Source: Colwellia sp. (GTDB lineage Bacteria; Pseudomonadota; Gammaproteobacteria; Enterobacterales; Alteromonadaceae). From it: a DNA stretch of 64,000 nt. Positions 38,099 to 47,047 of this stretch are shown in pieces; within the stretch, counting starts at the first letter, position 1; each line of letters begins with the position of its first letter. The notes under the pieces were generated by a model. The model did not search any database and was not told the origin of the DNA. It saw only the letters and a program-made list of their open reading frames with translations. The position numbers and the translations under genes are program-made. The stretch covers positions 1 to 64,000 of the forward strand of contig JAHDIK010000004.1 in the NCBI GenBank assembly GCA_020630795.1, read 5' to 3'.

Positions 38099-39610
38099 AT
38101 GACTAAAAAGAAACCATTAAGCGATTCGCCTGATTGGACATTTGATTTACTCAGCGAATACCAAACTGAAATTGAACGTGTAGCCAATCATTACCGTTTA
38201 GACACCTACACAAATCAAATTGAAGTGATTACGGCCGAACAAATGATGGACGCATATGCGGGTGTAGGTATGCCGATTGGCTATAACCATTGGACATTTG
38301 GCAAAAAGTTTATTCAAACAGAGCAAACCTACAAACGTGGGAGAATGGGCTTAGCGTACGAAATTGTGATTAATTCAGACCCATGTATTTCCTACCTAAT
38401 GGAAGAAAACTCGATGACCATGCAAGCGCTAGTAATGGCCCATGCTTGCTATGGACATAACTCATTCTTCAAAGGCAATTATTTATTCAAATCATGGACA
38501 GACGCTAGCTCGATTATTGATTACCTTTTGTTTGCCAAAAACTATATTGCAGAATGCGAACATAAATACGGTATAAGCGAAGTTGAATCAACACTCGATG
38601 CATGCCACGCGTTAATGAATCACGGAGTAGACCGATATAAACGCCCTCAAAAAATATCGCTTGAAGAAGAGCTAAAACGTCAAAAATGCCGTGAAGAGTA
38701 CCTTCAATCTCAGGTAAATAACTTGTGGCGAACATTACCAGACAACGATAATGATGAGCCTAAAGCAAAACCTAAGTTTCCGTCTGAGCCTCAAGAAAAT
38801 ATTTTATATTTTATTGAGAAAAATGCGCCTTTATTAAAACCTTGGCAGCGAGAAATAGTAAGAATTGTGCGTAAAGTCTCCCAATACTTCTACCCTCAGA
38901 AACAAACCCAAGTAATGAATGAAGGTTGGGCGTGTTTTTGGCATTACACCATATTAAACCATTTATACGATGAAGGACTGGTAACTGACAAGTTTATGCT
39001 TGAGTTCCTTCATAATCACACCAATGTTGTGGCACAACCAGAATACAATAGCCCGTATTATTCAGGGATAAACCCTTACGCGTTAGGTTTCAATATGTTT
39101 ATTGATATTCGTAGAATATGCGAGAACCCAACAGAAGAAGACAAACGTTGGTTTCCTGAGTTTGCAGGAAGTAACTGGTTAGATACACTTCATTTTGCGA
39201 TGGAGAACTTTAAGGATGAAAGCTTTATCAGCCAGTATTTATCACCCAAACTTATCCGCGACTTTAAGTTATTCCATATCCACGATGATGACAGTGAAAA
39301 TTACTTAGAAGTAGCTGCCATTCATAACGAACAGGGATACCAAAAAATCCGCACGAACCTGTCTAATCAATATAATTTAAGTAATATTGAAACCAACATT
39401 CAAATTGTAGAAGCAGATGTAAACGGCGACAGGTCACTCACGCTAAAATACACACCTCATCAAAAAACACCGTTAGGCGACTCTAAAGACGAGGTTATTA
39501 AGCACTTATATTACTTATGGCGGTTTGACGTAAAACTCGTACAGGAAAGTGAAAAAGGAGAAGAAATCGTAATCGCTAGATGCCCAGAAAAAACAGAAGA
39601 TAAAACATAA
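38099..39610 (+). CDS. spoVR: SpoVR family protein
   Basis: 503 residues, like E. coli YcgB. Conserved segments are YNHWTFGKKF, GRMGLAYEIVINSDPCISYLME (first part), HACYGHNSFFKGNYLF, MNEGWACFWHYTI and NPYALGFNMF. The His/Glu content suggests a metal site. SpoVR is needed for spore cortex in Bacillus but is common in non-sporulating proteobacteria, always with PrkA and YeaH. Here it closes that operon, which is ended by a strong terminator. Confidence 0.95.
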   Translation: MTKKKPLSDSPDWTFDLLSEYQTEIERVANHYRLDTYTNQIEVITAEQMMDAYAGVGMPIGYNHWTFGKKFIQTEQTYKRGRMGLAYEIVINSDPCISYLMEENSMTMQALVMAHACYGHNSFFKGNYLFKSWTDASSIIDYLLFAKNYIAECEHKYGISEVESTLDACHALMNHGVDRYKRPQKISLEEELKRQKCREEYLQSQVNNLWRTLPDNDNDEPKAKPKFPSEPQENILYFIEKNAPLLKPWQREIVRIVRKVSQYFYPQKQTQVMNEGWACFWHYTILNHLYDEGLVTDKFMLEFLHNHTNVVAQPEYNSPYYSGINPYALGFNMFIDIRRICENPTEEDKRWFPEFAGSNWLDTLHFAMENFKDESFISQYLSPKLIRDFKLFHIHDDDSENYLEVAAIHNEQGYQKIRTNLSNQYNLSNIETNIQIVEADVNGDRSLTLKYTPHQKTPLGDSKDEVIKHLYYLWRFDVKLVQESEKGEEIVIARCPEKTEDKT

Positions 39611-39680
39611 CTTAAAACACAATTTAAGACACAACTTAAAACATAATGTACTTAGGTTAATTTACTGTTTTAACTGCAAC

Positions 39681-39707
39681 AAAAAAGGAGCCATCAGCTC
39701 CTTTTTA
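39681..39707. terminator. Bidirectional terminator between spoVR and fadR
   Basis: Ten-base arms AAAAAGGAGC and GCTCCTTTTT around a CATCA loop, between convergent genes. Confidence 0.9.
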
Positions 39708-39740
39708 TATTTTTCTAGCGTATATACCAACGTAATAAAA

Positions 39741-40451
39741 TTACTTGGTAAGCTCTTTTAACATTTCTTCTTTCAACTCAAGCCACAGCTTACCTGATTC
39801 AATCCCGTAATCACGTGTAACAAATACGGCTTCATCAAATTTACCGGCCTTAGCTAGCTCAATTAACTTGTCGTAGTAATTTCGAGATATCTCTCTGCCT
39901 TTAGGGTGAGAAAAATACAAACTACCTAAGCGAGAATATAAGCCTCTAAATCCATTGAGAATAAGTAAATAAATAGAGTTGCCCGACGCTACAACTAATT
40001 CTTTATGAATTGTGTAGTCAAAATCGGCGAATGCAACGCCTGAATCTTCAATATTTTTATATTCAATAAGCGATTCGATCACTTTTTCAGGATTATTTTT
40101 CAGCGCACCACGAACATAAATAGCACTAATATTTGTACGAGCGGCAAGTAAGTTATCAACCAAGTCAGGAATGCCATCTTGATCTAACTGCGCCAGCGTT
40201 TCTAAAATATTTAAGCTAGAAGTTTCCCAAAAGTTATTCACTTTTGTTGGTTTACCATGTTGGATTGTTAACCAACCATCTCTCGCTAAGCGTTGTAAAA
40301 CCTCGCGTAACGTAGTTCGAGTTACCCCTATCAGTTCCGACAATTCACGTTCGGCTGGCAATATAGAGCCAGGAGGGAAGCCACCATTCCATATAGATTC
40401 AACAATATATTGTTCAGCAAATCCAGCTGGACTATGCGCTTTTATAACCAT
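39741..40451 (-). CDS. fadR: Fatty-acid-responsive regulator FadR
   Basis: 236 residues from ATG 40451 ([18 protein letters not shown]), which matches the E. coli FadR N-terminus. An upstream in-frame ATG at 40520 would add 23 unrelated residues and is rejected. The GntR-type winged helix is nearly identical to E. coli ([40 protein letters not shown]). The C-terminal acyl-CoA-binding domain is more divergent. It represses beta-oxidation genes and activates fab genes in E. coli. Divergent from nhaB, as in E. coli. Confidence 0.96.
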   Translation of the reverse strand: MVIKAHSPAGFAEQYIVESIWNGGFPPGSILPAERELSELIGVTRTTLREVLQRLARDGWLTIQHGKPTKVNNFWETSSLNILETLAQLDQDGIPDLVDNLLAARTNISAIYVRGALKNNPEKVIESLIEYKNIEDSGVAFADFDYTIHKELVVASGNSIYLLILNGFRGLYSRLGSLYFSHPKGREISRNYYDKLIELAKAGKFDEAVFVTRDYGIESGKLWLELKEEMLKELTK

Positions 40452-40660
40452 GGGACTCCAAGTATGTTGTTTTTGTATACCAATTAAAACTGATTGTACC
40501 AGAACCCATAATTGGCACAAGCTATAAGAAACCAGTAATTAGAATATTTACATCAGCTACTATACGGCTTAAACTTCTGGCACATTTGAAAAAATTGGTT
40601 AAGCTCATTATTAACTAATAATAAAAGCTATTTTATAAACATAACTTCAAAAGGCCTATT

Positions 40661-42250
40661 ATGCAGCAATCATTTATGAGTGCATTTTACAAAAACTTTC
40701 TCGGGAATTCTCCTGAGTGGTACAAACTCGCGATTATTTCATTTCTCGTTATCAACCCTATTTTGTTTTTCCTAATCGATCCGTATGTGGCTGGTTGGGC
40801 TTTAGTCATCGAGTTTATATTTACCTTAGCAATGGCGTTAAAGTGTTACCCATTACAGCCTGGTGGTTTACTTGCCATTGAAGCTGTTTTCATAGGAATG
40901 ACAACAACCAAGCAAGTCATGCATGAAATGATTGTGAATTTTGAAGTTCTTCTTTTATTGATATTCATGGTTGCCGGCATTTACTTTATGAAAAACCTCT
41001 TACTATTTTTGTTCACAAAAATAGTTACTAAAGTAAAATCAAAAACCATGGTGTCGTTCCTATTTTGTTTCTCAGGTGCGGTTCTTTCTGCATTCTTAGA
41101 TGCATTAACGGTTATCGCAGTAATTATTAGTGTGGCTGTTGGTTTCTACTCTGTTTACCACAAGGTTGCTTCTGGCGCTCATCCTGAACACGACCACGAC
41201 CACAATGAAGACAACGACCTAAACGATCTAACACGTTCAGATTTAGAACAATTTCGTGGATACTTACGTAACTTATTAATGCACGCTGGTGTAGGTACTG
41301 CACTAGGTGGTGTATGTACTATAGTAGGCGAACCACAAAACCTAATTATTGGTCAACAGGCTGGTTGGGAATTTGTTGAATTCGCAATTCGTATGTCGCC
41401 AATAACATTCCCAGTATTTATATTTGGTATGTTGACTTGTGTTGCTTTAGAAAAACTAAAATGGTTCAGCTACGGCGTAACATTACCGCCAAATGTTCGC
41501 CAAATTTTGAATGACTTCGACCAAGAAGAAAGTGAAAAACGCACAAAGCGCGACAACGTAAAACTAGTAATGCAAGGTGTTATTGCTGTTTGGTTAGTGA
41601 TTGGTTTAGCACTTCATTTAGCGCCTGTTGGCCTAATTGGTTTAAGCGTAATTATATTAGCAACAACCTTTACAGGTGTTACTGAAGAGCATCAAATTGG
41701 TCACGCTTTTGAAGAAGCATTACCATTTACCGCGCTATTAGCCGTATTTTTTGCCATCGTAGCTGTAATTATTGACCAACAGTTATTTACACCTGTTATT
41801 AATTGGGTATTAACGTATGAAGGTAACATGCAATTAGTTATGTTCTACCTTGCTAACGGTTTATTATCTATGGTGAGTGACAACGTATTTGTAGGTACTG
41901 TTTACATTACAGAAATTCAAAAAGCGCTTGTTGCTGGGCAAATTACTCGTGATCAATTTGATCTATTGGCGGTTGCAATTAACACAGGTACTAACCTACC
42001 AAGTGTTGCTACGCCAAATGGTCAAGCTGCTTTCCTATTCTTATTAACATCAGCTATCGCACCGTTAGTAAGATTATCTTACGGCAGAATGGTTTATATG
42101 GCTCTACCATATACGGTTGTACTTACAATCGTTGGTCTAATCGCTATTTCATCAGGGCATCTAGCTACATCTACAGACACCCTATATGAAAAAGGTTTAA
42201 TACATCATCACACTGGCGAACCTGCTAAAGCTGGTTCAAACGCCCACTAA
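40661..42250 (+). CDS. nhaB: Na+/H+ antiporter NhaB
   Basis: 529 residues with about twelve membrane segments. The N-terminus ([15 protein letters not shown]), [21 protein letters not shown] and [21 protein letters not shown] are family hallmarks. A His/Asp-rich cytoplasmic loop ([13 protein letters not shown] at about residues 174-186) may bind cations. It expels sodium in exchange for protons, important in seawater. Divergent from fadR, with dsbB downstream beyond a terminator. Confidence 0.96.
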   Translation: MQQSFMSAFYKNFLGNSPEWYKLAIISFLVINPILFFLIDPYVAGWALVIEFIFTLAMALKCYPLQPGGLLAIEAVFIGMTTTKQVMHEMIVNFEVLLLLIFMVAGIYFMKNLLLFLFTKIVTKVKSKTMVSFLFCFSGAVLSAFLDALTVIAVIISVAVGFYSVYHKVASGAHPEHDHDHNEDNDLNDLTRSDLEQFRGYLRNLLMHAGVGTALGGVCTIVGEPQNLIIGQQAGWEFVEFAIRMSPITFPVFIFGMLTCVALEKLKWFSYGVTLPPNVRQILNDFDQEESEKRTKRDNVKLVMQGVIAVWLVIGLALHLAPVGLIGLSVIILATTFTGVTEEHQIGHAFEEALPFTALLAVFFAIVAVIIDQQLFTPVINWVLTYEGNMQLVMFYLANGLLSMVSDNVFVGTVYITEIQKALVAGQITRDQFDLLAVAINTGTNLPSVATPNGQAAFLFLLTSAIAPLVRLSYGRMVYMALPYTVVLTIVGLIAISSGHLATSTDTLYEKGLIHHHTGEPAKAGSNAH

Positions 42251-42270
42251 CATTAAATAATGTTACAATT

Positions 42271-42296
42271 AAAAAGCGCCAACTATGGCGCTTTTT
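42271..42296 (+). terminator. Rho-independent terminator after nhaB
   Basis: Arms AAAAGCGCC and GGCGCTTTT around AACTAT, with a T-run. Confidence 0.9.
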
Positions 42297-42353
42297 GCTT
42301 TTTTGAGATAGCTTATCTGCATGTTGTAACCTCTTTAATTAAAGGTATTTTTT

Positions 42354-42872
42354 GTGAATTTTTTAAGTAACCTCTCCACTGATTCTCGCGCGTGGTTTTT
42401 ATTAACCTTATCTGCACTCGGTTTAGAAATATCTGCACTTTATTTTCAATATGTTATGGGGTTAGCTCCTTGCATCATGTGTATATATCAACGTACTGCA
42501 CTTTGGGCAATTTTTATTGGAGGGCTGATTGGTTGCTTAGGAAATAAACTCATTATCGGTAGAGTCTTAGCACACGCATTTTGGGCCATAGGTGCTGTGT
42601 GGGGATTAATTATCGCTATAGAGCATGTAGAAATACAAACAGCAGAGTTTTCGTTTATGTTCGCCTGTGAAATAGTACCTAACTTCCCTGCTTGGGCTCC
42701 TTTACATGAATGGATACCTGTACTATTCGAAGCGAATGGCGATTGTGGCGATATAAACTGGCAGTTCTTTGGTTACTCAATGCCACAAATGATGATAGTG
42801 GTATTCGCTATATACACTGCCATACAGCTGGCAATATTAATACCTAGACTTTTTAAAACTAAAATGATTTAA
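42354..42872 (+). CDS. dsbB: Disulfide bond formation protein DsbB
   Basis: 172 residues, GTG start. Four membrane helices. The first periplasmic loop has the redox pair Cys40-Cys43 ([10 protein letters not shown]), and the second has Cys105 and Cys131 ([15 protein letters not shown]). DsbB reoxidises DsbA and passes electrons to quinone. The nhaB-dsbB order matches E. coli. It ends 15 bases before a small lipoprotein gene. Confidence 0.95.
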   Translation: MNFLSNLSTDSRAWFLLTLSALGLEISALYFQYVMGLAPCIMCIYQRTALWAIFIGGLIGCLGNKLIIGRVLAHAFWAIGAVWGLIIAIEHVEIQTAEFSFMFACEIVPNFPAWAPLHEWIPVLFEANGDCGDINWQFFGYSMPQMMIVVFAIYTAIQLAILIPRLFKTKMI

Positions 42873-42887
42873 CTAGGTAAATAAAAT

Positions 42888-43274
42888 ATGCATAAACCTT
42901 TGCTCTTCGTTACCCTTTTACTGTTTACAATGTCGTGTACTACGCAAGGTAATCTAGAATACATCACTGCAAATGGAGAGCGCAAAACAGCATGTGAAAA
43001 CGAATACAGTGGCGCTCCTTCGGTGGATAAATATGCGGTAGAGTATATTCTCAGCTATTGTGCCCATAAAGCCACAGCTCAAGGCAATAGAGTTATCGAT
43101 TCATCATTATTAACTTTGGACTTATCTGTACCTAAAACACCCAATGGTGAGGTATGGACGTTTGAATATGCGACTCAACTACATCAATCAAACAAGATCA
43201 CCGATAAAGAATATGGTTACCTTATTGCCTATATTAATTTAGGTTTACATAAGTCACAAAAAGATAAAAGTTAG
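42888..43274 (+). CDS. Small hypothetical lipoprotein, 128 aa
   Basis: Signal peptide with lipobox FTMSC (Cys17). The mature part has Cys36 and Cys57 (TACENEY; LSYCAHKA), which could form a disulfide, and a helical C-terminus. Function unknown. It starts 15 bases after dsbB on the same strand, so it is probably co-transcribed and could be a DsbA/DsbB client, which is inference only. Confidence 0.65.
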   Translation: MHKPLLFVTLLLFTMSCTTQGNLEYITANGERKTACENEYSGAPSVDKYAVEYILSYCAHKATAQGNRVIDSSLLTLDLSVPKTPNGEVWTFEYATQLHQSNKITDKEYGYLIAYINLGLHKSQKDKS

Positions 43275-43363
43275 CTAAACAGATTCGTTTGGCATGAATA
43301 AGTTGATAATTATTCTTAGAATACAAAAGAGTTTAAATTAGCTTTGTCGTAAGCCACCTATTC

Positions 43364-43393
43364 CCCTCAACAACACTCACTTGTGTGTTGAGG
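43364..43393. terminator. Hairpin between convergent lipoprotein and SLC13 genes
   Basis: Arms CCTCAACA and TGTTGAGG with a loop of about 13 bases. No clean T-run follows on either strand, so terminator function is only possible. Confidence 0.35.
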
Positions 43394-43412
43394 GACTTAA
43401 AACACATCGGTT

Positions 43413-44789
43413 TTAACTTAGTAGTAGAAAGTAACACACGACACCAGCTAAGCTTGAAATAACAAAACTCAGCACTGCACCTTCTCGCACCATTTCGCTA
43501 ATTTCTAATTCACCGGTACCGTAAGCAATGGCATTTGGTGCCGTAGCAACAGGAAGCATAAACGCACAGCTTGCACATATGGCTGCTGGTATCATTAACA
43601 CTTCTGGTGCTAACCCCATTGAAATGGCTGCTACAGCTAATATAGGCATTAACAACGTTGCGGTAGCTGTATTGCTCGTAATTTCAGTTAAATAAGTTAC
43701 CACTAAACAAATGACTAAAATCATAAATATAGGCGCAAGAGACGACAATGACGTTAGCCAATCACCGAGTATTTGACTCAAACCCGAAGCCACAAAGCCT
43801 TTAGCTAGTGCAATACCACCAGCAAATAGCAACAACATTCCCCACGGAATGGTTGAAGCAGTATTCCAATCAAGTAGTCGTCCACCTTTACCGTTTGGAA
43901 TAAGGAACATAATTACAACCGCGAGCAGTGCAATTGAGCTATCTCCTACTAACGGCAGGTCTAATAACTGTCCCCAGCCACCAAAAGGTTCTTGTCTTGT
44001 TATCCACGCAAGCGCTGTTAAACCAAACACCCATAACGTGCGTTTTTCTTCGGTTTGCCAACCCCCAATATGTGGAAGTTCAAGCTTATGCTCTAGTTTA
44101 ATATTGCGAGTTAACCATAGCCCTATTACAGGAATAGACACGAGAACAACTGGAACACCTATTTTCATCCAAGCAAGAAAACCGAACTCGTTACCGGTTT
44201 GCTCTTCGTATATCCCCATAAATATTACATTTGGTGGAGTACCAATTGGAGTGCCAATACCACCAATACTTGCTGAATAAGCAATACCTAAAATTAACGC
44301 GACTTTGAGTCGTTGATTATCAACATGTTTAATAATCGCGAGCGCAATTGGCAGCATGATCAAGGTGGTGGCTGTATTAGAAATCCACATACTCAAAAAG
44401 CTCGACGCTATCATAAAACCAAAAACAAGACGTTTGCCGCTTGAAACGCCTACCAGCTTTAACATATAAACCGCTAACCTTTCATGCGCACCACTTTTTT
44501 CTATCGCCTTTGAAAGCATAAAAGCGCCCATTAGCAACAAGATGACATGGCTACCGAGTGAAGACGCTGCGGTTTTATGATCAACAATCCCAAAAAACGG
44601 TAACAACGCAAAAGGCACTAAAGATGTTGCTGGTATAGGAATGGCTTCTGTAACCCACCAAATAACAGTGAGCAACGTTATTGCTGCTGCAGTAGCGGGA
44701 GTGCTATCTAAACCGGTTATCGTTAAAAAATAATAAAATAAAACTGAAACGACAGGAGCTAGCCAAATAAAATGATGTTTAGATAACAT
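43413..44789 (-). CDS. SLC13/DASS-family sodium:anion symporter
   Basis: 458 residues from ATG 44789, which has AGGAA five bases upstream. A longer reading to 44834 would overlap nagZ and is rejected. Eleven to thirteen hydrophobic segments. It has the substrate motif SNTATTLIMLP and a second ITSNTATATLLMP copy, plus GTPIGTPPNVIF, which are hallmarks of dicarboxylate/sulfate transporters of this family. It would import C4-dicarboxylates, citrate or sulfate with sodium. It follows nagZ by eight bases and is co-transcribed. Exact anion not determinable. Confidence 0.88.
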   Translation of the reverse strand: MLSKHHFIWLAPVVSVLFYYFLTITGLDSTPATAAAITLLTVIWWVTEAIPIPATSLVPFALLPFFGIVDHKTAASSLGSHVILLLMGAFMLSKAIEKSGAHERLAVYMLKLVGVSSGKRLVFGFMIASSFLSMWISNTATTLIMLPIALAIIKHVDNQRLKVALILGIAYSASIGGIGTPIGTPPNVIFMGIYEEQTGNEFGFLAWMKIGVPVVLVSIPVIGLWLTRNIKLEHKLELPHIGGWQTEEKRTLWVFGLTALAWITRQEPFGGWGQLLDLPLVGDSSIALLAVVIMFLIPNGKGGRLLDWNTASTIPWGMLLLFAGGIALAKGFVASGLSQILGDWLTSLSSLAPIFMILVICLVVTYLTEITSNTATATLLMPILAVAAISMGLAPEVLMIPAAICASCAFMLPVATAPNAIAYGTGELEISEMVREGAVLSFVISSLAGVVCYFLLLS

Positions 44790-44797
44790 GGAAATTC

Positions 44798-45808
44798 CTA
44801 CAACTGACTTATTATGTTTGAAGATTGTTGCCACATTTGGTTATTTTTAAGCGAATCAAATGTAGTTGATGTTGTTTTTAACAGTCGGTTTATACGCTCG
44901 TTACTTGCTTCATTGATAACAATATTGGCGTTATCAATAACCGTTACACAACCTTCACGATTATTACATAACAACAACATATCACAGCCAGCTTGTTGAG
45001 CAGCCTCCGCCCTTTCAACATAACCACCAACACACGATGCTCCTTCCATAGAAAGGTCGTCGCTAAAAATAACGCCATCAAACCCTAATTGCTGTCGTAA
45101 TATGGTTTGTAACCAATAATGAGAAAAACCTACGGCACTATTATCAATTTCAGGAAAAATAATATGAGCGGGCATTAAAGCATCAACCTTACCGCTGCTA
45201 ATTAATTGTTTGAATGGAAGTAGATCAAACGTTTCAATTTCTGATTTACCACGAGGATCAACAGGAATATCAATATGTGAATCAGCTCTTACGCTACCAT
45301 GCCCAGGAAAGTGCTTACCTGTGGCTTTCATGCCCGCTTTGTGCATACCGTCGATAAAGGCAGAAGCCAGTGTAATGACTTTTTCTGGGGAAGCATCAAA
45401 GCCCCTGTCGCCGATTACTTCACTAATCCCGTTTACATCAAGCACTGGTGCAAAGCTTATGTCTATTCCGCTTGCTTGTACTTCTAATGCCATTAACACA
45501 CCGCAATGAGTTGCTAATTCTGATGCGGTATGAATATTCTGGTCGCAACGTTCCAACAAACTGCCCATTGATGGAATTAAGCTAAATCCTTCACGAAAGC
45601 GTTGAACTCGCCCTCCTTCATGATCAACCGCAATTAATATGTCTTTATTCGCTGCTAGTCGAATATCTTTGTTTAATTGGCTGAGCTGTTCTACAGATTC
45701 AAAGTTGCGAGTGAATAAAATTAACCCGCCAACTAAAGGGTGTTGAAGCAATTCCTTGTCTTCTTGAGTTAACGATGTGCCATGCACATCTAGCATTATA
45801 GGACCCAT
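44798..45808 (-). CDS. nagZ: Beta-N-acetylhexosaminidase NagZ
   Basis: 336 residues from the ATG at 45808 (MGPIMLDVHGTSLTQED), the usual family N-terminus; an ATG three codons upstream is possible. GH3 catalytic elements are AVDHEGGRVQRFREGF, TGKHFPGHGSVRADSHID and the nucleophile Asp in IFSDDLSMEGA. NagZ removes GlcNAc from anhydroMurNAc products released by enzymes such as MltF. It is in the cytosol. Proximity to psrA resembles Pseudomonas aeruginosa. Confidence 0.95.
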   Translation of the reverse strand: MGPIMLDVHGTSLTQEDKELLQHPLVGGLILFTRNFESVEQLSQLNKDIRLAANKDILIAVDHEGGRVQRFREGFSLIPSMGSLLERCDQNIHTASELATHCGVLMALEVQASGIDISFAPVLDVNGISEVIGDRGFDASPEKVITLASAFIDGMHKAGMKATGKHFPGHGSVRADSHIDIPVDPRGKSEIETFDLLPFKQLISSGKVDALMPAHIIFPEIDNSAVGFSHYWLQTILRQQLGFDGVIFSDDLSMEGASCVGGYVERAEAAQQAGCDMLLLCNNREGCVTVIDNANIVINEASNERINRLLKTTSTTFDSLKNNQMWQQSSNIISQL

Positions 45809-45969
45809 AAATACCATCAGTTAAGAATAATGATGCTACTTTACCTATTTTTAACCGATTAACAATTAAAGAATTGAAGATTTTCGCATATCAAATCGCG
45901 AATAAATAACGTGAGGGAATAAAATACGCCTGAACAATGAATACTATGTGTCAGGCATATAATTTACTT

Positions 45970-46614
45970 TTATGACGATGCGCTAAAAGCAGGCGTAATT
46001 GGCGCGGCTACACCTGCTGCTATGTATGGAATAACCTGTTCGATTACACCCGAAATATCGATTGTTTTATTAAAATCGTTTTGTGCAATATCAATAAGCG
46101 CGTCGTTTGACGACATAGTGAAAACAATGGTTCCCATTGTAAAATGTAAGCGCCAGAAAATATCTTCGGGCGTTAACTCAGGGTAAGCTTTGCGAATCGC
46201 TTCAACAAAATTAGAAATAACTTTTGGGTACTGCGTTGTTAAAAACCAACGTAAAAAACCTTGGCTATCGGTATAACCTCTACCTAACAACTGCAAAAAA
46301 TTACTTGTACCGTTATGTTTAAACTCGTTTAACCACAGCAGAGGATCAACAAAAGCCGAAAAAACTTCAATAAGTGTAGGTTGGCGTTCATCATCCACTA
46401 TTTTTTGTAAAGCAACTTCAAGACGAGGCGACAACTCATTCATATAGCGCGACATTACCGCTTTTATGAGCTCTTTTTTTGAACCAAAGTGATAGTTTAC
46501 AGCCGCTAAATTAACTTCAGCTTGGCTAGTTATTTCCCTTAAAGATGTTCCATTAAACCCTTTAACAGCAAATAAATCTTCCGCAGCATCTAATATTTTA
46601 TTTTTTGTACTCAT
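45970..46614 (-). CDS. psrA: PsrA-like TetR-family fatty-acid regulator
   Basis: 214 residues from the ATG at 46614 (MSTKNKILDAAEDLFA). The N-terminal helix-turn-helix NLAAVNYHFGSKKELI matches PsrA almost exactly, as do SLREITSQAEV and the C-terminal TPEDIFWRLHFTMGT. PsrA senses long-chain fatty acids or acyl-CoA and represses beta-oxidation genes and itself. An 18-bp perfect palindrome lies about 55 bases upstream. It is near nagZ, as in P. aeruginosa. With fadR at 40 kb the genome has two fatty-acid regulators. Confidence 0.88.
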   Translation of the reverse strand: MSTKNKILDAAEDLFAVKGFNGTSLREITSQAEVNLAAVNYHFGSKKELIKAVMSRYMNELSPRLEVALQKIVDDERQPTLIEVFSAFVDPLLWLNEFKHNGTSNFLQLLGRGYTDSQGFLRWFLTTQYPKVISNFVEAIRKAYPELTPEDIFWRLHFTMGTIVFTMSSNDALIDIAQNDFNKTIDISGVIEQVIPYIAAGVAAPITPAFSASS

Positions 46615-46669
46615 ATTATTTATCAATATTTGTTATTAAAAGAGAAAACCGACATTATCAAACGCTCAG

Positions 46670-46687
46670 TTTAAACAGATGTTTAAA
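46670..46687. promoter_or_regulatory. Probable PsrA operator (18-bp palindrome)
   Basis: TTTAAACA-GA-TGTTTAAA, perfect eight-base arms. It fits the known PsrA pattern of AAAC and GTTT half-sites separated by a few bases, about 55 bases upstream of psrA, as expected for autorepression. Seen directly; the protein-site match is inferred. Confidence 0.65.
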
Positions 46688-47047
46688 TTAACGTATTATA
46701 CTAGTGAAGGTCAATAATTATGAATAGTAAGCGTACGTAATTTTCAAGATCAAGCAGTAAAAAGCATTAACTTCGTTTAAATAATGCGTATATCTGTGCC
46801 GTTTACAACGTTTGAATTCTACTAAAATTTCCGTGAAATTTAACCCTATAATCCATACCATTTAATCATAGTATATTATTTATACACTTCACTTTTAGAA
46901 AAAATTAACCTCAAAAGCTTTTGTCGTTTTTGTATAAATAAGTTTTCAGTTACCTAAAAATAGGCTGTTATAAAATACCCTTCAAAGTTGTACAAGGCTC
47001 ACTTTTTTATATACTCGTTAACAATCAATAACAACGATAAGCTTCTT
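46688..47047. other. AT-rich region between psrA and the M2 peptidase
   Basis: About 360 AT-rich bases with no credible gene. It should hold the promoter of the M2 peptidase. An in-frame ATG at 46988 upstream of the peptidase signal peptide lacks signal-like sequence and is treated as noncoding. Confidence 0.4.

Noticed and set aside
39610..39650. Short tandem AACTTAAAACAC-like repeats after spoVR
   Set aside because: Degenerate, only about three units, AT-rich; likely replication slippage with no further structure.
43849..44280. 143-codon plus-strand ORF opposite the SLC13 gene
   Set aside because: Low-complexity Ser/Pro-rich antisense of conserved transporter motifs; no start signal.
44790..44834. 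Fifteen-codon N-terminal extension of the SLC13 transporter overlapping nagZ
   Set aside because: The ATG at 44789 has a proper ribosome site and begins at the first membrane-proximal residues.
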